Source: an uncultured Pseudomonadota bacterium (GTDB lineage Bacteria > Pseudomonadota > Alphaproteobacteria > CACZRW01). From it: 8,654 bases of DNA. Positions 5,095 through 8,654 of this stretch are shown in pieces; position 1 is the stretch's first letter; every line of letters begins with the position of its first letter. A program made the translations under genes and the position numbers. The notes below the pieces were generated by a model. The model saw only the letters and a list, made by a program, of their open reading frames with translations, was not told the origin of the DNA and ran no database searches. The stretch spans positions 1 through 8,654 of the forward strand of contig CACZRW010000084.1 of NCBI GenBank assembly GCA_902783675.1, in the 5' to 3' direction.

Positions 5095-6444
5095 ATGTTT
5101 AAAAAAATCCTTATAGCTACGCGCGGGGAAATAGCTCTTAGAATACACAGAGCTTGTCGGGAAATCGGGGTTAAGACGGTTGCCGTGCACTCGGTCGCCG
5201 ATGCTAATGCCATGCATGTGCGAATGGCTGATGAGGCTGTTTGTATAGGTCCTTCGGTGGCGAAAGAGTCCTATCTTAACAAGGCGGCAATCATAAGTGC
5301 GGCGCTGATTACCGATGCCGATGCCATTCACCCCGGCTATGGCTTTTTGTCCGAGAACGCCGATTTTGCGGAAATGGTAAGCGAGCACGGTATGACCTTT
5401 ATCGGTCCCGAAGCTAAAATGATTCGCTTTATGGGCAATAAGATTGAAGCTAAAAAGATGATGAAGGACGCCGGAATACCTATACTTCCCGGCTCGGACG
5501 GCGATGTTAATACCGTAAGTGAGGCTTTAAGTATTGCCGACAGTATCGGCTATCCCGTTATTATAAAAGCCGTGTCCGGCGGTGGCGGCAGAGGTATGAA
5601 GGTCGTCAGAACAAAGCAGGATATGATTGAAGCCTTTGATATGGCGCGGAAAGAGGCCGAAGCGGCTTTTGATGACGGGTCGGTCTATATTGAGAAGTTT
5701 TTGGAAAACCCCAGACATATTGAGTTTCAAGTTATTGCGGATAATCAGGGAAATGTTATTCACTTGGGCGACAGAGATTGTTCCTTGCAACGCAATAATC
5801 AAAAGGTGCTTGAGGAAACGCCTTCTCCCGTCATATCCGACGAACTTCGGGATAAAATGGGCGGGCTCGTTTGTGACGCTATTCGCAAGATTGGTTACAC
5901 TAATGTCGGGACGGTGGAGTTCCTTTACGAAAACGGGCAATTTTACTTTATCGAAATGAATACAAGATTGCAGGTTGAGCACCCTGTAACCGAGATGATT
6001 ACCGGTATTGATATCGTCACACAGCAAATATACATTGCCGCGGGCGAGCCGCTTATTTATAAGCAGAAAGATGTCGTGTTCAGAGGGCACGCTATTGAAT
6101 GCCGTATTAATGCCGAGGATCCCGAGACCTTTATTCCTTCTCCCGGCAAAGTCGGCTTGTGGCATGTTCCCGGCGGGCAGTGGGTGAGGGTGGATTCCGC
6201 CGTTTATTCGGGCTATACCATTCCTTCTAATTACGATAGCTTGATTGCTAAACTGATAGTCTTTGGCTCGACAAGGAAAAGTTGCTTAATGCGCATGCGG
6301 CGCTCGCTTGAGGAGTTTGTTATTGAAGGTGTAAAGAACACCGTGCCGCTGCAACAACGCATTATTGATACTAAAGATTTTATTGAAGGCAAGTATAATA
6401 TCCACTGGCTGGAAAACTTTATCGGCAAGTATCCTAAAGACTAG
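5095..6444 (+). CDS. accC: Biotin carboxylase subunit of acetyl-CoA carboxylase
   Basis: At 449 residues this is the same length as E. coli AccC, starting MFKKILIATRGEIALR. It carboxylates biotin on AccB using ATP and bicarbonate. Domain order is the N-terminal preATP-grasp fold (1 to about 112), ATP-grasp (about 113-330) and C-terminal domain (about 331-445). Visible functional residues, one lower than E. coli numbering, are the glycine-rich loop GGGGRGMK (162-169), Glu200-Lys201, His208, Lys237, metal ligands Glu275, Glu287 and Asn289, and Arg291, Glu295 and Arg337 around biotin and bicarbonate. The segment normally reading QRRxQK is QRNNQK (232-237), so one conserved arginine is Asn and the ATP-contacting His of E. 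coli is Asn; the second change is common elsewhere, the first is less usual. The ATG at 5095 matches the family start better than TTG 5089. Its own ribosome binding site is weak, suggesting coupling to accB. Confidence 0.95.
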   Translation: MFKKILIATRGEIALRIHRACREIGVKTVAVHSVADANAMHVRMADEAVCIGPSVAKESYLNKAAIISAALITDADAIHPGYGFLSENADFAEMVSEHGMTFIGPEAKMIRFMGNKIEAKKMMKDAGIPILPGSDGDVNTVSEALSIADSIGYPVIIKAVSGGGGRGMKVVRTKQDMIEAFDMARKEAEAAFDDGSVYIEKFLENPRHIEFQVIADNQGNVIHLGDRDCSLQRNNQKVLEETPSPVISDELRDKMGGLVCDAIRKIGYTNVGTVEFLYENGQFYFIEMNTRLQVEHPVTEMITGIDIVTQQIYIAAGEPLIYKQKDVVFRGHAIECRINAEDPETFIPSPGKVGLWHVPGGQWVRVDSAVYSGYTIPSNYDSLIAKLIVFGSTRKSCLMRMRRSLEEFVIEGVKNTVPLQQRIIDTKDFIEGKYNIHWLENFIGKYPKD

Positions 6445-6445
6445 G

Positions 6446-6474
6446 TTCAACCTTTTATTTTGTTCTTTTATCAT
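6446..6474 (+). promoter_or_regulatory. Weak candidate promoter before the ferritin gene
   Basis: TTCAAC (6446-6451), 17 bp, then TATCAT (6469-6474) could start ferritin transcription near 6481. The -35 match is poor. The 62-bp gap is T-rich but has no hairpin, so read-through from accC is equally possible. I see no clear Fur-box palindrome. Confidence 0.25.
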
Positions 6475-6506
6475 TTTTTTAGCCCTGTTTGAAAAGGAGA
6501 GAAAAA

Positions 6507-7034
6507 ATGATAGAAAAAGATGTTCTTAAAGCCCTAAATACTCAAGTAAATGCCGAGCTGCTTTCCGGATATATGTATGTTTCCGCGGCTTCGTTTCTGG
6601 ACGATGAAAATTATTCGGGCATGGCAGCGTGGCTTTTTAATCACGGACACGAGGAGTATTCTCACGCCATGCGCATTCGCAACTTTATTTCCGATAAAGA
6701 CGAAAGGGTGGTTTTCTACGCGCTTGATAATCCTGACGCAGGTTGGAAAAATCCCGCCGATGTTTGGCAGAAAATATATGACCATGAGCTGGAAGTAACC
6801 GATATGATTCTGGACATAGTAAGGCTGGCAAGGGAAAAAGGCGATATTACCACCGAGATATTCCTTAACTGGTTTGTTAAAGAGCAGGTTGAGGAAGAGC
6901 AGGTGACAAGGGATATTCGCGACAGAGTCGTTATGATAGGCGATGATGTCGGAGCTTTGCTCACCTACGATCGCTGGCTTGCCGATAAGGTTGAAAAGGG
7001 CATTGAAGATACTGCCAAGCTTGCCGCCGAATGA
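6507..7034 (+). CDS. ftnA: Bacterial non-heme ferritin (FtnA type)
   Basis: A 175-residue ferritin subunit that would assemble into an iron-storage shell in the cytoplasm, oxidising Fe(II) at a diiron centre. The numbering of key residues agrees with E. coli FtnA: Glu17, Tyr24, Glu50 and His53 (in HGHEEYSHAM), Glu94 (IYDHELEVT), and Gln127 and Glu130 (FVKEQVEEEQ). No heme-binding Met site typical of bacterioferritin is apparent, and the sequence is all helical, as expected. I chose ATG 6507 over the in-frame TTG at 6489 because AGGAG (6495-6499) stands 7 nt before it and because MIEKDVLKALN is the usual start. It follows accC by 62 bp and converges with the hydrolase gene. The C-terminal LAAE codons form one arm of an inverted repeat with the end of the hydrolase gene. 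Confidence 0.94.
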   Translation: MIEKDVLKALNTQVNAELLSGYMYVSAASFLDDENYSGMAAWLFNHGHEEYSHAMRIRNFISDKDERVVFYALDNPDAGWKNPADVWQKIYDHELEVTDMILDIVRLAREKGDITTEIFLNWFVKEQVEEEQVTRDIRDRVVMIGDDVGALLTYDRWLADKVEKGIEDTAKLAAE

Positions 7035-7071
7035 TTATGACAGCTATCCTTCCCCGTTAAGGGCGGCAAGC
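7019..7071. repeat. 10-bp inverted repeat spanning both convergent stop codons
   Basis: GCTTGCCGCC (7019-7028) and GGCGGCAAGC (7062-7071) are perfect complements with 33 nt between them. The loop holds the ferritin stop (7032-7034) and the hydrolase stop (7044-7046). Both arms encode Leu-Ala-Ala with the same codons (CTT GCC GCC), which may be why they match. No T-run follows on either strand, so any terminator role would be non-standard. Confidence 0.4.
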
Positions 7072-7757
7072 ACACGAGCCGAGCGAGACGAGCGTTTGCC
7101 TATCTTTCTCGGCTTTTTCTTCATGGCTTCGGTGACATGCTCAAGGATTGCTTGGTAAATGCCCTTTAAATGTCCGGTAAAGTCGTGATCGGCATCGGGG
7201 AATACCCTGTAATCTATGGATATGTTGCGTTGATGCGACAGCTTTTCGGTCAGGACATCGACCGCTTCCTCGGGTATTTTGGTGTCTTTGCTGCCATGGA
7301 TTATTAAACCCGAAGTGGGGCAAGGAGCAAGGAAGCTGAAATCCTTTGTATTAGCGGGGATTGCCAAAGATACAAAGCCGTTTATTTCCGGTCTGCGCAT
7401 TAAAAGTTGCATGCCTATCCACGCGCCGAAAGAGTAACCAGCGACCCAGCAAGTCTTGGTGTTTTTGTTGTCCATTTGCAGCCAATCAAGGGCGGCGGTG
7501 GCGTCGGCGAGCTCTCCGGTGCCGTCGTCGCTTGCTCCTTGGGAATTGCCTACGCCGCGGAAGTTAAACCGCAGCACAGAGAAACCTAGGTCAACAAAAC
7601 TTTGAAACAAAGTATACGCAACCTTGTTGTTCATGGTGCCGCCCTCGGTGGGCTCGGGGTGAAGGATAAGGGCTATGGGCGCATCGTCCCGACCTTCTTG
7701 CTTATGATATCTTCCTTCTAAACGACCTTCCGGTCCCGCTATTATTATTTCTGACAT
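7044..7757 (-). CDS. Alpha/beta hydrolase (COG2945-like)
   Basis: A 237-residue cytoplasmic alpha/beta hydrolase with no signal peptide. The likely catalytic triad is Ser109 in the nucleophile elbow GYSFG (107-111), Asp158 in HGSKD and His191 in DADHDF. The N-terminal half carries the family signature LILHPEPTEGGTMNNKV (30-46; HPHP is the more usual form), then LRFNFRGVGNSQG (62-74) and GELADATAALDWL. This subfamily is widespread in proteobacteria, especially Alphaproteobacteria, and no physiological substrate is established. The C-terminal 26 residues after TEAM form a strongly basic tail (KKKPRKIGKRSSRSAR) that lies beyond the catalytic fold and could contact nucleic acid or membrane; this is inference. 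The ribosome binding site is weak (AAAGAGA about 5 nt upstream). It is transcribed alone from a good promoter at 7852-7824. Confidence 0.88.
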   Translation of the reverse strand: MSEIIIAGPEGRLEGRYHKQEGRDDAPIALILHPEPTEGGTMNNKVAYTLFQSFVDLGFSVLRFNFRGVGNSQGASDDGTGELADATAALDWLQMDNKNTKTCWVAGYSFGAWIGMQLLMRRPEINGFVSLAIPANTKDFSFLAPCPTSGLIIHGSKDTKIPEEAVDVLTEKLSHQRNISIDYRVFPDADHDFTGHLKGIYQAILEHVTEAMKKKPRKIGKRSSRSARVLAALNGEG

Positions 7758-7823
7758 TTGTTCTCTTTCTTGCTCTTTGTTGTTGTAAATTAAATAAAAT
7801 GCTTGCGCGGCATGATAATCTAT

Positions 7824-7852
7824 ATTATATGTTTACTCTCGCAACGAGGCAA
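7824..7852 (-). promoter_or_regulatory. Promoter of the alpha/beta hydrolase gene
   Basis: Read on the minus strand, TTGCCT (7852-7847), a 17-bp spacer and a perfect TATAAT (7829-7824) make a good sigma-70-type promoter. It gives a leader of about 60 nt. A small perfect dyad, CTCG-CAA-CGAG (7838-7848), overlaps the -35 and spacer and could be an operator. No equally good plus-strand promoter for the cysteine synthase gene is visible; TTTACT (7832-7837) with TATAGG (7853-7858) is a poor candidate. Confidence 0.55.
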
Positions 7853-7867
7853 TATAGGTTAAAAAAT

Positions 7868-7948
7868 ATGAAAACGCAAGAAAAAGCAGTAAAGAAGTTA
7901 CGCCGCAACAGATTTTCCCGCTTGTCGTTTGCTTGTTGTTGTCCTTAA
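7868..7948 (+). CDS. Candidate cysteine-sensing leader peptide (Cys-Cys-Cys near its end)
   Basis: A 26-codon ORF starts at ATG 7868 (AGG at 7856-7858, 9 nt upstream) and ends at TAA 7946-7948. The peptide is basic in the middle (KKLRRNRFSR, residues 9-18) and ends SFACCCP, with three consecutive TGT codons at 7934-7942. The next gene is a cysteine synthase, starting 74 nt after this stop. Position, size and run of regulatory codons just before the stop are the hallmarks of an amino-acid-responsive leader peptide. Short ORFs with runs of Cys codons act in this way before sulfur genes in mycobacteria; this one is unrelated in sequence as far as I can tell. Against it: TTG/TGT triplet runs also occur nearby at 7780-7785, and neither a convincing promoter nor a clear terminator/antiterminator pair is visible. 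It is not a secreted protein. Confidence 0.45.
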   Translation: MKTQEKAVKKLRRNRFSRLSFACCCP

Positions 7949-7990
7949 ATCCTCTTCTTTTTGTATCTTTTAGAATTAGTCTTTTTTAAA

Positions 7991-8004
7991 GCGCTTTTTA
8001 GCGC
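7991..8004 (+). promoter_or_regulatory. Short hairpin in the cysteine synthase leader
   Basis: GCGCT (7991-7995), TTTT loop, AGCGC (8000-8004): a 5-bp GC-rich hairpin 7 to 19 nt before the possible start codons at 8011 and 8023. There is no T-run after it, so it would act on ribosome access rather than as an intrinsic terminator. AAGCG (7989-7993) could instead pair with CGCTT (7919-7923) inside the small ORF, a weak alternative fold. Confidence 0.3.
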
Positions 8005-8022
8005 GTGGTAATGGTGAATGTT

Positions 8023-8654
8023 ATGAATAATGAAACAATGGAAAAGTTTGAAACTTTGGATAATCTTATCGGTAAAACTCCGATGGCAGAAATCTCTTTG
8101 AAATATAAGGGAAAGTTCGCAAAAGTTTATGCTAAACTTGAATATTACAATTATACCGGCTCCATTAAAGACAGGGTGGCTTTGCGGATAATCAGACGGG
8201 CCTATGAAAGCGGCGCTTTGAAAGAGGGCGATATTATTTGCGAAGGGACAAGCGGTAATACCGGAATTGCCATATCCGCGATAGGTGCTTTTCTTGGCAA
8301 TCCCGTTACTATCTTTATGCCGGATTGGATGACTAAAGAGCGCGTTTACCTTATCAAGGGTATGGGTGCGAATATAAGGCTTATATCGCAAGAGGAGGGC
8401 GGACTTGATGTCATGTTGCCGCTTACCGACCAATATGCAAAGGAGCACGGTGCCTTCCAAACCAAGCAATTTGCCAACAAAGACAATGTCCTTGCTCATT
8501 ATAACGGGACGGCCACGGAAATAGTCGAGCAGCTTGCGAAGTTCGGTAAGAAAGCCGATGGTTTTGTTGCCGGTATCGGCACGGGTGGAACCTTTGTCGG
8601 CATTGCGTCTTATCTTAAAGATAATGTCGCAGGTGTTAAGGTATATCCTTTGGA
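8023..8654 (+). CDS. cysK: Cysteine synthase family PLP-dependent enzyme, 3' end outside window
   Basis: The first 210 residues of a fold-type II PLP enzyme run off the right edge. It is predicted to make cysteine from O-acetylserine and sulfide; a cystathionine beta-synthase or related role cannot be excluded without the C-terminus. Visible features are LIGKTPM (15-21), the PLP lysine Lys49 in TGSIKDR, the substrate loop EGTSGNTG (74-81), a QFANKDNVLAHYNGTATEI stretch (149-167) and the phosphate-binding loop GIGTGGT (184-190). CysK usually reads SSSVKDR or SAKDR around the lysine, so this is a less standard subgroup. The frame is closed by TAG at 7999-8001. I prefer ATG 8023 because GGTGA (8013-8017) lies 5 nt upstream, but ATG 8011 and 8038 are alternatives. 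The upstream small ORF with three Cys codons suggests regulation by cysteine supply. Confidence 0.87.
   Translation, partial: MNNETMEKFETLDNLIGKTPMAEISLKYKGKFAKVYAKLEYYNYTGSIKDRVALRIIRRAYESGALKEGDIICEGTSGNTGIAISAIGAFLGNPVTIFMPDWMTKERVYLIKGMGANIRLISQEEGGLDVMLPLTDQYAKEHGAFQTKQFANKDNVLAHYNGTATEIVEQLAKFGKKADGFVAGIGTGGTFVGIASYLKDNVAGVKVYPL

Noticed and set aside
4774..5388. 204-codon open frame on the minus strand across accB and accC
   Set aside because: It is antisense to two conserved genes, and its basic composition is typical of a complement-strand shadow.
5527..6165. 212-codon open frame on the minus strand inside accC
   Set aside because: It is fully antisense to well-conserved AccC codons and the product shows no recognisable motif.
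7758..7822. TTG-triplet-rich stretch near 7780-7788 as a repeat element
   Set aside because: Only two or three triplets long, with no second structured copy; treated as low-complexity DNA, though it weakens the case for the Cys codon run downstream.
7945..8499. 184-codon open frame on the minus strand
   Set aside because: It is antisense to a clearly conserved PLP enzyme, has no ribosome binding site, and its product resembles no family.

Overview
The window looks like part of a chromosome from a bacterium using the standard code (TGA, TAG and TAA all end real genes here). Taxonomy is inference only. The alpha/beta hydrolase with the HPxP...GGTMxNKV layout, the FtnA-type ferritin and the dissociated AccB/AccC fit a Gram-negative, most likely an alphaproteobacterium-like lineage. 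The flavin reductase-rubredoxin fusion suggests an anaerobic or microaerophilic life, for example in the gut. No tRNA, rRNA, insertion sequence or CRISPR array is visible.

Layout. Positions 1-1209 hold the 3' part of a leucine-rich-repeat gene made of near-identical 63-bp units; its reading frame is open to the left edge. Its codon choice (leucine nearly always TTA) differs from everything downstream. Converging on it is mtaD (1288-2538, minus), an MTA/SAH/adenosine-type deaminase. Divergent from mtaD is a plus-strand run: flavin reductase-rubredoxin (2617-3243), spmA-spmB (3308-4463, overlapping by 8 bp), accB-accC (4660-6444) and ferritin (6507-7034). A minus-strand alpha/beta hydrolase (7044-7757) converges on the ferritin with only 9 bp between stop codons. 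The last gene is a PLP-dependent cysteine synthase family gene (8023 to the right edge), divergent from the hydrolase.

How the genes fit together. AccB and AccC are two of the three functional parts of acetyl-CoA carboxylase (biotin carrier and biotin carboxylase); the carboxyltransferase genes are not in the window. MtaD and cysteine synthase both belong to sulfur amino acid and S-adenosylmethionine by-product metabolism, though they are far apart and not co-transcribed. The rubredoxin fusion and ferritin both suit electron, oxygen and iron handling in an oxygen-sensitive cell.

Most interesting signals. (1) A 26-codon ORF (7868-7948) ending Cys-Cys-Cys-Pro-stop lies just upstream of the cysteine synthase gene, which is what a cysteine-sensing leader peptide would look like. 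(2) In the leucine-rich repeats, almost all variation falls in four codons per unit, the predicted exposed positions of the concave face, while the framework is nearly invariant even at silent sites. (3) A 16-codon ORF with a good ribosome binding site overlaps the accB start codon as ATGA. (4) A consensus-like promoter (TTGACA-N18-TAGAAT) lies in the spmB-accB gap, with its -35 box inside a 24-bp inverted repeat that also covers the spmB stop codon.
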